Assembly (NCBI RefSeq): GCF_024539815.1
Contig: NZ_JAHHIU010000082.1
Coordinates: forward strand, 58,184-122,183
Direction: 5' to 3'
From: Streptomyces hayashii
GTDB taxonomy: Bacteria; Actinomycetota; Actinomycetes; Streptomycetales; Streptomycetaceae
DNA length: 64,000 nt
Shown: one piece after another, positions 52,526-61,024 of the stretch
Layout: the number at the start of each line of letters is the position of its first letter
Numbering within the stretch: position 1 is the stretch's first letter
Translations under genes and position numbers: made by a program
The notes under the pieces: generated by a model
Told to the model about the DNA's origin: nothing
The model's input: only the letters and a program-made list of their open reading frames with translations
Database searches by the model: none

Positions 52526-53988
52526 GCGCCCTCCTCGGACGGTACGACCCTGCCGAACGCCTTCTCCTCCAGGAACTCCTCGAACCCGGCGCGTCCGCTC
52601 TCCCGGCCGATACCGGACTGCTTGTAGCCGCCGAAGGGCACGTCGGCGGAGAAGTAGTTGCCGCCGTTGACCGAGAAGGTCCCGGTGCGGACACGGCGGG
52701 CGACGCGGAGGGCACGCTCCTCGTCGGCGCTGTGCACCGCGCCGGACAGGCCGTACCTGGAGTGGTTGGCGATGCGGACGGCGTCGTCCTCGTCGTCGTA
52801 CGGGATGACCGCGAGGACAGGTCCGAAGACCTCCTCCTGGGCGATCTCGCTGTCGGGGTCGACACCGGCGAGGAGGGTCGGTTCGTAGAACCAGCCGGGG
52901 TCGACGCGTTTGCCGCCGCGGACCAGTGTCGCGCCGGCCTCGACCGCCCGCCGCACCATGGCGTCGACCTTGTCGCGCTGCTGCTCGCTGATGAGCGGGC
53001 CCATGGCGGTCCTGGGGTCGGCCGGGTCGCCGACCCGGACGCGTTCCATGCCCGCGGCGACCAGCTGCACGATCCGGTCGTGGTCGGCGCGCGGCACGAG
53101 GAGGCGGGAGGTGAGGGCGCAGCCCTGGCCGGAGTGGGAGCAGATGGTGAAGGCGGCGAACATGGCGGCCCGGGTGAAGTCCGCGTCGTCCAGGACGATC
53201 ATGGCGGACTTGCCGCCGAGTTCGAGGAAGACCCGCTTCACGGTGTCCGCCGCGGCGGCCATGATGGCCCGCCCGGTGGTGGTGGCGCCGGTGAAGGTGA
53301 CCAGGTCCACGTCGGGATGGGTGGTGAGCACCTCGCCGGTCTCGGCGCGCGAGGAGCTGAGGACGTTGACGACGCCGGGCGGGATGTCGGTGTGCTCGGC
53401 GATGAGTTCGCCGAGCGCGAGGGTGGTCAGAGGGGTCTGCGGGGCGCCCTTGAGGACGACCGTGCAGCCGGCGGCGAGCGCGGGGGCGAGCTTGGCGAGG
53501 GCGAGCTGGTTGGGGAAGTTGTACGGCAGGATCGCCGCGACGACTCCGGCCGCCTCCTTCTCCACCCAGCGGTGGTGGCGTTGGCCGCGGCTCTCCTTCT
53601 CCCCGAGGTCCTCGGTGAACTCGTAGGTCTCCAACAGGTCCGCGTAGTACGTGACGAGGCCGATGGGATCGTCGAGCTGGGGGCCGTGGGTGAGCTGGCG
53701 GGGCGCGCCCACCTCGGCGATGGTCAGCTCGCGCAGTTCCTCGCGGTGGTCGTCGAGTGCCTGGTGCAGCCGGCGCAGGCAGCGCAGCCGCAGGTCCGTG
53801 TTCGTGGCCCAGTCGGTGGTGTCGAAGGCGCGGCGGGCGGCGGCTATGGCGGTCTCCGCGTCGGCCTTCGTGGCGTCGGGGGCGTGGCCGAGCAGCTCGC
53901 CGGTGGCCGGGTTGTGGGACGCGAAGGTGCTGTCGGCGGTGACCAGCTTGCCGTCGATCAGCTGGGACTTGACGACGGGAGCGCTCAC
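52522..53988 (-). CDS. Aldehyde dehydrogenase
   Basis: 488 aa from GTG 53988 (GTGA overlap with the SDR stop). NAD-binding PYNFPN (N157), general base Glu256 in FLELGGK, nucleophile Cys290 in SGQGCALTSR. Standard ALDH length. It oxidises an aldehyde to the acid; coupling to an SDR suggests alcohol-aldehyde-acid oxidation, perhaps after P450 hydroxylation of a methyl group. Confidence 0.93.
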   Translation of the reverse strand: MSAPVVKSQLIDGKLVTADSTFASHNPATGELLGHAPDATKADAETAIAAARRAFDTTDWATNTDLRLRCLRRLHQALDDHREELRELTIAEVGAPRQLTHGPQLDDPIGLVTYYADLLETYEFTEDLGEKESRGQRHHRWVEKEAAGVVAAILPYNFPNQLALAKLAPALAAGCTVVLKGAPQTPLTTLALGELIAEHTDIPPGVVNVLSSSRAETGEVLTTHPDVDLVTFTGATTTGRAIMAAAADTVKRVFLELGGKSAMIVLDDADFTRAAMFAAFTICSHSGQGCALTSRLLVPRADHDRIVQLVAAGMERVRVGDPADPRTAMGPLISEQQRDKVDAMVRRAVEAGATLVRGGKRVDPGWFYEPTLLAGVDPDSEIAQEEVFGPVLAVIPYDDEDDAVRIANHSRYGLSGAVHSADEERALRVARRVRTGTFSVNGGNYFSADVPFGGYKQSGIGRESGRAGFEEFLEEKAFGRVVPSEEGA

Positions 53989-54716
53989 AGCCGCACCACC
54001 GATCCGCCGTCGACGGCGATGACCTGTCCGGTGACCCAGGCGGCCTCGTCGGAGAGCAGGAACTTCAGGGCGCCCGCCTGGTCGGCGGCCGTGCCCATGC
54101 GTTTGAGGGCGAAGGACTGCACCATGGCCGCGCGGTACTCCTCCGGGATGATGCTGCGGGCAGCCTCGGTGTCCGTCGGGCCGGGCGCGATCGCGTTGAC
54201 GCGGATGCCGCGCGGGCCGAGTTCGGCGGCGAGGGAGACGGTGAGGTGGTTGATGCCGGCTTTGGCGAGCCCGTAGAAGCCGGTGGCCTGCCAGGCGGCG
54301 GTCGACGACTGGTTGACGACGGCGGCGCCCTTCTGGAGGTAGGGCAGGGTGGCACGGGTGACGTGCAGGGCGCCGAGCAGGTTCACCTTCAGGAATCGGT
54401 CGAGGTACTCGTAGTCGACGGTGACGATGCCCTCGCGGCGCATGCCGTGGAAGATCGCCGCGTTGTTGACGAGGTGGTCGATCCGCCCGAACTCGCGCAT
54501 CACGGTGTCGGTGAGCGCGTCGGCGGAGGCGGGGTCGGCCACGTCGGTCCGCACGAACAGGGCGCCGCCGATCTCCTTGGCGACCCGCTGCCCCTGCTCC
54601 TCGTTCAGCTCCGCGACCACCACGCGCGCGCCCTCGGCGGCCAGTGCCCGGGCGTATCCCTCGCCGATGCCCTGGCCGGCCCCGGTGACGATGATCACCT
54701 TGTCCTTGAACCGCAT
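53985..54716 (-). CDS. Short-chain dehydrogenase/reductase
   Basis: 243 aa. TGAGQGIGEG nucleotide motif (11-20), VVAELNEEQG, NNAA, catalytic Ser in NQSSTAAWQATG and YGLAK, ending IAVDGGSVVRL. First gene of a ten-gene minus-strand operon (54716 to 44354) and divergent from the TauD-like gene; three operator-like sites lie between them. Confidence 0.9.
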   Translation of the reverse strand: MRFKDKVIIVTGAGQGIGEGYARALAAEGARVVVAELNEEQGQRVAKEIGGALFVRTDVADPASADALTDTVMREFGRIDHLVNNAAIFHGMRREGIVTVDYEYLDRFLKVNLLGALHVTRATLPYLQKGAAVVNQSSTAAWQATGFYGLAKAGINHLTVSLAAELGPRGIRVNAIAPGPTDTEAARSIIPEEYRAAMVQSFALKRMGTAADQAGALKFLLSDEAAWVTGQVIAVDGGSVVRL

Positions 54717-54740
54717 CCCAGCCTCCTCGCTCGGTTGCTC

Positions 54741-54755
54741 GGAAACTACATTCTC
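54741..54755. promoter_or_regulatory. Degenerate operator GGAAACTACATTCTC
   Basis: One perfect half (ATTCTC) and a degenerate left half, 25 nt upstream of the SDR start. It matches the variant at 39652-39666 read on the minus strand (GGAAAC-NNN-ATTCTC), which suggests a real weaker class of site. Confidence 0.45.
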
Positions 54756-54783
54756 TGTTTGAGCGAAGCAAGGATTCGGACAC

Positions 54784-54798
54784 GAGAATCAGATACTC
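54784..54798. promoter_or_regulatory. Operator GAGAATCAGATACTC (one mismatch)
   Basis: Second site in the 185-nt divergent region between the SDR operon and the TauD-like operon. A C/G flank pair extends the symmetry. Confidence 0.7.
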
Positions 54799-54865
54799 GC
54801 TCCGTGGTCGCCCCCCCCTGCCCAACACCCCCTGCACGCACGGGGGTTTCCGTCCCCACTCTCTG

Positions 54866-54880
54866 GAGAATAGGATTCTC
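54866..54880. promoter_or_regulatory. Operator GAGAATAGGATTCTC (perfect copy)
   Basis: Perfect palindrome 22 nt upstream of the TauD-like start codon. With the sites at 54741 and 54784 it makes this the most densely occupied promoter region of the island, heading a ten-gene and a four-gene operon. Confidence 0.85.
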
Positions 54881-54901
54881 ACATTCGGAAGGGGTGTTTC
54901 C

Positions 54902-55708
54902 ATGATCGAATCAAAAGCCTTGAGCCCGGCGCTCGGCGTCGAGTTCACCGGGGTCACGGACCCGCTCGACGACTCCTTCGTCCAACGCTGCGCGGAGGCC
55001 CTCAAGTGGCGGGGCGTCCTGCTGGTGCGCGGACTGCACCTCGACGACGAGCGTCAGCTGGCGTTCAGCCGGCGGCTGGGCGAGGTGGTGGCGCTGAACG
55101 GGGCGGAGATCTTCCCGATCTCCATCAACCCCGAGAAGAGCAGCACCGCCAAGTACCTCAAGGGCGCGTTCTTCTGGCATCTCGACGGCACCACCGACGA
55201 CGTGCCGGTCAAGGCCACCACACTGACCGCCCGCCAGGTCGCCATGACCGGCGGCGGCACCGACTTCGCCGGCACCTACGCGGCGTACGAGAGCCTGCCG
55301 GAGAAGGACCGGGAGCGTTACGAGTCACTGCGGGTCGTGCACAGCTTCGAGGCCGCCCAGCGGCTGGTGGACCCCGACCCGGACGAGCGGGAACTCGCCG
55401 TCCGGCGCAGCCGGCCCACGCACGAGGTGTCCCTGGTGTGGCGGCGCCGCGACGGCCGCCGCTCCCTGGTCATCGGCGCCACCGCCGACCACGTGGTCGG
55501 CATGGATCCCGACGACAGCCGCGCCCTGCTGGACGAACTGCTCGACTGGACCACCCAGGAGCGCTTCCGCCACACCCACGACTGGCAGGTCGGCGACCTG
55601 GTGGTCTGGGACAACACCGGCATCCTGCACCGGGCCCTGCCCTACGACGAGAACTCCGAGCGGCTGCTGCACCGCACGACCGTCGTCGGCGACGAGGCGT
55701 TCGCGTGA
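54902..55708 (+). CDS. TauD/TfdA-family 2-oxoglutarate/Fe(II)-dependent dioxygenase
   Basis: 268 aa from ATG with GGAAGGGG upstream. Iron ligands H93-x-D95 (FWHLDGTTDDVP) and H243 (GILHRALPYD); Arg in the SERLLHRTT segment for 2-oxoglutarate. It would hydroxylate the substrate with CO2 and succinate as by-products. First gene of a four-gene plus-strand operon, translationally coupled to the next SDR (GTGA). Confidence 0.92.
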   Translation: MIESKALSPALGVEFTGVTDPLDDSFVQRCAEALKWRGVLLVRGLHLDDERQLAFSRRLGEVVALNGAEIFPISINPEKSSTAKYLKGAFFWHLDGTTDDVPVKATTLTARQVAMTGGGTDFAGTYAAYESLPEKDRERYESLRVVHSFEAAQRLVDPDPDERELAVRRSRPTHEVSLVWRRRDGRRSLVIGATADHVVGMDPDDSRALLDELLDWTTQERFRHTHDWQVGDLVVWDNTGILHRALPYDENSERLLHRTTVVGDEAFA

Positions 55709-56424
55709 GCGCCGCGGCGGCGCCGACCGCCGTCGTGACCGGCGGCGCGTCCGGCATCGGCCGGGCGATCGCACACCGGCTCGCCGCGGACGGCCTGAAC
55801 GTGGCCGTGCTTGACCTCTCCCCCGCCGAGGACGGCTTCGGACTGACCGTGGACGTCACGGACCGCGCCCAGGTCGACAAGGCGATGGACGCGGTGCGCG
55901 AGCGCTTCGGCCCGGTGGGCGTCCTGGTCAACGCAGCCGGCAAGGACGGCTTCACGCGCTTCGCGGACCTGTCCTTCGCCGACTGGCAGCGCGTGGTCGA
56001 CGTCAATCTCAACGGCGTCTTCCACTGCGTGCAGTCGGCCCTGCCGGACATGGTCCGGGCCCGCTGGGGCCGGATCGTGAACATCTCCTCCTCCAGCACG
56101 CACTCCGGCCAGCCGTTCATGGCGCACTACGTGGCGGCCAAGTCCGCCGTGAACGGACTCACCAAGTCCCTGGCCCTCGAACTCGGGCCGAAGGGGATCA
56201 CGGTGAACGCGATCCCGCCCGGCTTCATCGACACCCCCATGCTGCGTACCGCCGAGCGGGAGCAGCGGCTCGGCGGCACCATCGAGGAGCACATCGCGCG
56301 CACACCGGTACGCCGGGTCGGCCGCCCCGAGGACATCGCCGCGACCTGCTCCTTCCTGGTCAGCGAGGAGGCCGGCTACCTCACCGGTCAGATCGTCGGC
56401 GTGAACGGGGGCCGCAACACATGA
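55705..56424 (+). CDS. Short-chain dehydrogenase/reductase
   Basis: 239 aa from GTG 55705. TGGASGIGRA motif, VAVLDLSPAEDG (NAD-type Asp), NAAGKDGF, catalytic Ser in NISSSSTHSGQPFMAHYVAAK and NGGRNT end. Probably oxidises the alcohol made by the dioxygenase. Overlaps the next gene by ATGA. Confidence 0.9.
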   Translation: MSAAAAPTAVVTGGASGIGRAIAHRLAADGLNVAVLDLSPAEDGFGLTVDVTDRAQVDKAMDAVRERFGPVGVLVNAAGKDGFTRFADLSFADWQRVVDVNLNGVFHCVQSALPDMVRARWGRIVNISSSSTHSGQPFMAHYVAAKSAVNGLTKSLALELGPKGITVNAIPPGFIDTPMLRTAEREQRLGGTIEEHIARTPVRRVGRPEDIAATCSFLVSEEAGYLTGQIVGVNGGRNT

Positions 56425-56957
56425 CGAGACTGCGCCCCGTCCCGTACGAGGAGTGGGACGGCGAGGTGCTGCGCCCGCTGACCGGCGGGCGCACCGTCCC
56501 GCCGTCCAACGCCCTCGGCCTGCTGCTGAACCACCCGCGCCTGGCCAAGGCGTTCCTGCCCCTCGGCGCCCACCTGCTCTACCGCAGCACGCTGCCCGCC
56601 AGGACGCGCGAGCTGACGATCCTCAGGGTCGCCTGGCGCCACCGGTGCCGCTACGAATGGGCCCACCACGTGCTGATCGCACGCGAGGCCGGTGTCACCG
56701 AGGAGGAAATGGAGGAGGTCCGCCAGGGCGCGGGCACACTGCTGAACCGGGCGGTGGACGAACTGGAGACCGCCTCCCGCCTCTCCGACGAGGTCTACGA
56801 GGAGCTGGCGAAGGACATGGACGAACGGCAGCTGATGGACCTCGTGTTCACGGTCGGCGCGTACCGGATGCAGGCCATGGCCTACAACACCTTCGCGGTG
56901 GAGCTCGACCCGGGGATGGACGACGGGGGCATGAGCGATCGCGGACCGGCCGCGTAG
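56421..56957 (+). CDS. Carboxymuconolactone decarboxylase-family protein
   Basis: 178 aa. CMD fold: PARTRELTILRVAWRHRCRYEWAHHVLIAREAGVTEEEMEEV; the EWxxH motif is that of the AhpD-like subgroup, but CxxC is absent. Tail end is disordered. It could be a decarboxylase or gamma-lactone-type enzyme of the pathway. Third gene of the TauD operon. Confidence 0.85.
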   Translation: MTRLRPVPYEEWDGEVLRPLTGGRTVPPSNALGLLLNHPRLAKAFLPLGAHLLYRSTLPARTRELTILRVAWRHRCRYEWAHHVLIAREAGVTEEEMEEVRQGAGTLLNRAVDELETASRLSDEVYEELAKDMDERQLMDLVFTVGAYRMQAMAYNTFAVELDPGMDDGGMSDRGPAA

Positions 56958-56971
56958 ACAGGGGGACGGAC

Positions 56972-58027
56972 ATGCCGCGCTCCGCACACCGCGACCGGCC
57001 GCTTCGCGTCGTCCAGTGGGCCACGGGGAACATCGGCGCGCGCTCGCTGCGCGCCGTCCTCGACCATTCGCGCATGGTGCTGGCGGGAGTCCGCGTCCAC
57101 TCCCCGGACAAGGCGGGCCGTGACGCCGGCGAGCTGTGCGGGAGCGCGCCGACGGGCGTCACGACGACCCACCGCCTCGACGACGTCCTCGCCCTGGGGG
57201 CCGACTGCGTGCTGTACATGCCCCGCGCCGCCGACCTGGACGAGCTGTGCGCCCTGCTCGCGTCCGGCGCCAACGTCGTGGCCACGACCGGCGGGTTCCA
57301 CCACCCGGCCGGTCTGGACCCCGCCGTCCGGAGCAGGGTCGAGGCGGCCTGCGAGCAGGGCGGGACCTCGCTCCACGACACCGGCAGCAGCCCCGGTTTC
57401 ATCACCGAGGCCGTACCGCTGGTGCTGGCCTCGGTGCAACGACGGCTGGAGCACCTGAGCATCCACGAGTACGCCGATCTGTCCCAGCGGAGCTCGCCGG
57501 AGCTGCTGTTCGACGTCATGGGCTTCGGCCGGGCTCCGGCGGCAGCGTTCGACGAAGGCCGCCTCGCGCACGTGCAGGGCAGTTTCGGCCCGTCGTTGCG
57601 TCTGGTGGCCGACGCCCTCGGGCTGCCGCTGGACTCGGTGCGGGCGCGTGGGCGGTTCGCCACGGCGGCTCGCACGACCGAGATCGCCGCCGGGGTCCTG
57701 CGCGCCGGGACCGTGGCGGCGCAGCGGACGACCCTGACCGGGCTGCGGGGCGGCCGTGCGCTGCTGGAGTTCCAGGCGACCTGGTACTGCGCCAGGGACC
57801 TCGTCCCCGCGTGGGACCTGCGGCCCACCGGGTGGCATCTCACCGTCGACGGCGACGCGCCTCTCGACGTCGACATGCGATTCCCGGTGCCGCTGGAGCG
57901 GTTGGCCGCCGTCTCCCCCGGTTACACCGCCCACCGGGCCGTCAACGCCGTCCACGCCGTCTGCGCGGCGGCCCCGGGCATCCGGACCACGGTGGACCTT
58001 CCCCCGTTCACCGCAGTGTTCGGCTGA
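56972..58027 (+). CDS. Dihydrodipicolinate reductase-like NAD(P)-dependent oxidoreductase
   Basis: 351 aa from ATG 56972 with GGGGGACGGAC. N-terminal Rossmann domain LRVVQWATGNIGARSLRAVLD; VLYMPRAADLDELCALLASGANVVATTGGFH; and HDTGSSPGFITEAVPL. It has the DapB/2,4-diaminopentanoate dehydrogenase-like layout common in actinobacterial catabolic clusters. It ends 20 nt from the convergent enoyl-CoA hydratase gene. Substrate unknown. Confidence 0.87.
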   Translation: MPRSAHRDRPLRVVQWATGNIGARSLRAVLDHSRMVLAGVRVHSPDKAGRDAGELCGSAPTGVTTTHRLDDVLALGADCVLYMPRAADLDELCALLASGANVVATTGGFHHPAGLDPAVRSRVEAACEQGGTSLHDTGSSPGFITEAVPLVLASVQRRLEHLSIHEYADLSQRSSPELLFDVMGFGRAPAAAFDEGRLAHVQGSFGPSLRLVADALGLPLDSVRARGRFATAARTTEIAAGVLRAGTVAAQRTTLTGLRGGRALLEFQATWYCARDLVPAWDLRPTGWHLTVDGDAPLDVDMRFPVPLERLAAVSPGYTAHRAVNAVHAVCAAAPGIRTTVDLPPFTAVFG

Positions 58028-58046
58028 GCCGAGGCCGCCCCCCGGT

Positions 58047-58838
58047 TCAGCCCTGCTTCAGACGCTGCTTCATGTCGTCTAGGCGGGTCAGGATCGGGTG
58101 ACCGTCCACGCTGAGCGCGTTGCCGTGGCCGGTCTGGTGGATGTCGAAGACGGACTGGAGGGCGGCGTAGAAGCCCTGGACGTCGAGGGTCTGGTTGACG
58201 GCGCGCTTGGCCTGGCGCAGCCCGAACGGCGGCATGCCCGCGATCCGGTGCGCCAACTCGTAGGCCTGGGCGTCCAGTTGATCAGCGGGCACCACCTTGT
58301 TCACCATGCCGGCCTGCTGGGCCTCCTGGGCGGTCAGCGGGCGCCCGGTGAACAGGATCTCCTTGGCCTTGCGCGGCCCCAGCTCCCAGGTGTGGCCGTG
58401 GTACTCGACGCCCCCGATGCCCATGTGCACGACCGGGTCGGAGAACTCGGCGTTGTCCGCGGCGACGATCAGGTCGCACGGCCAGCACAGCATCAGGCCG
58501 GCGGCGATGCACTTGCCCTGCACGGCCGCGATGGTCGGCTTGGGGATGTTGCGCCACTTCAGCGTGTACTCCAGATAGCGGCGGGTCTCCGCGTCGTAGA
58601 TCCACTCCAGGGTGATCTCGCCGGGGCCTGGCCAGCGGTCCTTCAGGTCGTGCCCGGCGGAGAAGTGCCGGCCGTTCGCCTTGAGGACGACGACCCGCAC
58701 CTCCTCGTCGCGTGCGGCGCGGGTGAAGGCGGCGTCGAGGTCGTCCAGGAGCGCCATGGTCTGGGCGTTGGCCGCCTCGGGGCGGTTGAGGGTGATCGTG
58801 GCGATGCCGTCCTCGGCGTCGTACAGGATCTGGTCCAT
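58047..58838 (-). CDS. Enoyl-CoA hydratase/isomerase
   Basis: 263 aa. Crotonase family: RPEAANAQT, oxyanion FSAGHDLKDRW, GKCIAAGLMLCWPCDLIVAADNAEF and GIGGVEYHGHTWELGPRKAKEILFTG. The region usually carrying catalytic Glu is unusual (IGGVEYHGHTW), pointing to a non-standard substrate or reaction. Last gene of the unit ACAD-ACAD-hydratase, 10 nt behind the larger ACAD. Confidence 0.9.
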   Translation of the reverse strand: MDQILYDAEDGIATITLNRPEAANAQTMALLDDLDAAFTRAARDEEVRVVVLKANGRHFSAGHDLKDRWPGPGEITLEWIYDAETRRYLEYTLKWRNIPKPTIAAVQGKCIAAGLMLCWPCDLIVAADNAEFSDPVVHMGIGGVEYHGHTWELGPRKAKEILFTGRPLTAQEAQQAGMVNKVVPADQLDAQAYELAHRIAGMPPFGLRQAKRAVNQTLDVQGFYAALQSVFDIHQTGHGNALSVDGHPILTRLDDMKQRLKQG

Positions 58839-58848
58839 GACCGGCGTC

Positions 58849-60006
58849 CTATCGGGGTAGGCCGAGAATGCGCTCGGCGATGATGTTGCGCTGGATCTCG
58901 CTGGTGCCGCCGGCGATGGTGCCGGCGAAGCTGCGCGCGTACCGCTCGAACCAACTGGAGATGAAGTGCTCGTGGTGCATGTGGTGGTACGGGCCGGTGC
59001 GCGCCGGATGCTCCAGCCCTTCGGCGCCGTGGGCCTCCAGCGCGTGCAGCGAGGCGGACTGGACGGCCTCGGAGCCGAGCAGCTTGAGCACCGAGATCTC
59101 CGCCGGGTCGCGGTCCGGGCCGAGCTGGCGGTAGCCGAGCAGCCGTAGCGCCGTCAGGTCCATGCGGAGGGTGGCGTACCACTCCTGGCCCGCGCCGGCG
59201 TCGGCCGCGTCGCGCAGGAGGTCCTCCAGGCGTTCGGCGTACGACAGCCACAGCAGCGTGCGCTCGTGGCCGAGGGAGCCGTTCGCCACCCGCCAGCCCT
59301 CGTCGAGCGGACCGACGAGGTTCTCGCGCGGCACCCGGACGCCGGTGAGGAACACCTCGTTGAAGTCGAGGTCGTCCTCGGCGGCGATCGACCCGAACGG
59401 CCGGCGCACCACCCCTTCCGTCTCCGTCGGGATCAGCAGGGCGCTGATGCCCTTGTGCTTCGGCGCGTCCGGGTCGGTGCGGACGAAGGTCAGCAGGACG
59501 TCGGCGTCATGGGCGCCGGAGGTCCAGATCTTCTGGCCGTCGACCACGAACCCGTCCCGGTCCGCGACGGCACGGGTGCGCAGGGAGGCGAGGTCGGATC
59601 CGGCCTCGGGTTCGCTCATGCCGAGCGCGGCGGTGATCTCGGCGCGCAGGATCGGCACGGCCCAGCGGCGCTTCTGCTCCTCGGTGCCGAAGGTGAGCAG
59701 GGAGGCGGCGATGATGCCGAGGCCCTGGGGGTTGAAGCTGTGGTAGACCCGGCGGCGGGCCAGCTCCTCCAGGTGGGCGAGCTGCTGGGGCAGTCCGGCG
59801 TTCCGGCCGCCGTATTCGGGTGGCTGGCCCGGCAGCAGCCAGCCCGCGTCGAACAGGGTGCGCTGCCAGCGGCGGGCCCAGTCGGGGACGTGGGCGCTGG
59901 AGCCGGCGCGTTCGCGGGCCTCGGCCGCCGCGGGCAGGTGGGCGTCGAGGAAGGCGGAGAACTCCGCGCGGAACTCCTCCACCTCGGGGTCGTCGGCCAG
60001 CTTCAT
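58849..60006 (-). CDS. Acyl-CoA dehydrogenase, large-type subunit (second heteromeric pair)
   Basis: 385 aa from ATG 60006, overlapping the partner's stop by 1 nt (TGATG). MSEPEAGSDLASLRTRA, GQKIWTSGAHDADVLLTFVRTD, C-terminal GTIAGGTSEIQRNIIAERILGLPR. The catalytic Glu position of MCAD is Gly here (AGGTSE). FadE type; pairs with the 283-aa ACAD encoded upstream. Confidence 0.92.
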   Translation of the reverse strand: MKLADDPEVEEFRAEFSAFLDAHLPAAAEARERAGSSAHVPDWARRWQRTLFDAGWLLPGQPPEYGGRNAGLPQQLAHLEELARRRVYHSFNPQGLGIIAASLLTFGTEEQKRRWAVPILRAEITAALGMSEPEAGSDLASLRTRAVADRDGFVVDGQKIWTSGAHDADVLLTFVRTDPDAPKHKGISALLIPTETEGVVRRPFGSIAAEDDLDFNEVFLTGVRVPRENLVGPLDEGWRVANGSLGHERTLLWLSYAERLEDLLRDAADAGAGQEWYATLRMDLTALRLLGYRQLGPDRDPAEISVLKLLGSEAVQSASLHALEAHGAEGLEHPARTGPYHHMHHEHFISSWFERYARSFAGTIAGGTSEIQRNIIAERILGLPR

Positions 60007-60857
60007 CACGGGAGCAGCGCCTTCCTGTGGACGGCCGCGGTGCCGAGGAGCAGGTCGCAGGCCTGGGCCCGCTTGAGGTGGTACTGGAGGTCGTTCTCCC
60101 AGGTGAAGCCCATGGCGCCGGACAGCTGCAACCCGTGCCGGAAGACCAGGCGTTGGCACTCCCCGGCCGCGGCCTTGGCCATGTGCGCGGCGTCGGCACG
60201 GCGAGGGTCGTCCTCGGCGATGGTCAGGGCGCTGAAGTGGGTGAGGGCGCGCGCACGTTCGACGGCCACGTGCATGTCGGCCGCCTTGTGCTTGACGGCC
60301 TGGAAGGAGCCGAGCGGCCGGCCGAACTGCACACGCCGCTTCACGTGGTCAAGGACGAGGTCGAGGATGCGGCGGCAGGCTCCGACGCACGTCGCCGCGA
60401 GACCCATCAGGGCGAGGTCCGGCACACCGGGGGTGAGATCGCGCGCGTCGAGGTGGCCGACGTGCAGGTGCGGATCGAGGACGGCGACCCGCTGCGCCGC
60501 CAGCTCCGCTCCCGGCACCACGGTGACGCCCGCAGCGGTGAGCAGCGCGACCTCGTCGGCACGGTCGGCGTCCAGGACGTAGCGCCCGGCGCCGTCGAAG
60601 ACGCCGGTGCCGCTGCCCTTCGGGAGGCGGCCGGCCAGCGGCGCGAACCAGGTGGCGGTGGCCAGGAACGGCGTCGGGTCGGCCGCGTATCCCAACTCCT
60701 CCAGGATCAGGGCGAGCTCCAGCGGGGGCGCCTCCAGCCAGCCGAGCCGCACATACGTGTCCCACTGCTGTCCCTCGGGACGGCCGCGCACCTTGGCGAC
60801 CGTCTCGCGCACCGAGCGCCGCAGCAGCCGCTGGTCTTCGTCCGGTTCGAACTCCAC
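60006..60857 (-). CDS. Acyl-CoA dehydrogenase-like partner subunit (second heteromeric pair)
   Basis: 283 aa from GTG 60857 with GGAGGGGG 6 nt upstream. N-terminal EFEPDEDQRLLRRSVRETVA, reduced middle domain, C-terminal LDLVLDHVKRRVQFGRPLGSFQAVKHKAADMHVAVERARAL and QLSGAMGFTWENDLQYHLKRAQ. Short size and coupling to a full-length FadE fit an alpha2beta2 ACAD. The operator at 60918-60932 is 61 nt upstream. Confidence 0.9.
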   Translation of the reverse strand: MEFEPDEDQRLLRRSVRETVAKVRGRPEGQQWDTYVRLGWLEAPPLELALILEELGYAADPTPFLATATWFAPLAGRLPKGSGTGVFDGAGRYVLDADRADEVALLTAAGVTVVPGAELAAQRVAVLDPHLHVGHLDARDLTPGVPDLALMGLAATCVGACRRILDLVLDHVKRRVQFGRPLGSFQAVKHKAADMHVAVERARALTHFSALTIAEDDPRRADAAHMAKAAAGECQRLVFRHGLQLSGAMGFTWENDLQYHLKRAQACDLLLGTAAVHRKALLP

Positions 60858-60917
60858 GCCCGGCCCCCTCCGCCGTTCCGGTGGCTGTGCGCCGGGACGA
60901 GACCCGGACCGCAGGGC

Positions 60918-60932
60918 GAGAATAGCATTCTC
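60918..60932. promoter_or_regulatory. Operator GAGAATAGCATTCTC (perfect copy)
   Basis: Perfect palindrome in the divergent region between the ACAD operon (60857, minus) and the TetR gene (61025, plus). A short neighbouring palindrome GAGTAAGACTC lies at 60942-60952. The position fits autoregulation of the TetR protein together with control of the ACAD operon. Confidence 0.85.
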
Positions 60933-61024
60933 ACCAGCGGCGAGTAAGACTCTTGGTTCTGATAGAGCGCTATTCGGTAGGGCATAGGTCCCCCCTTTCC
61001 GCCTGCGTGGAGTACCGTTCTTCC

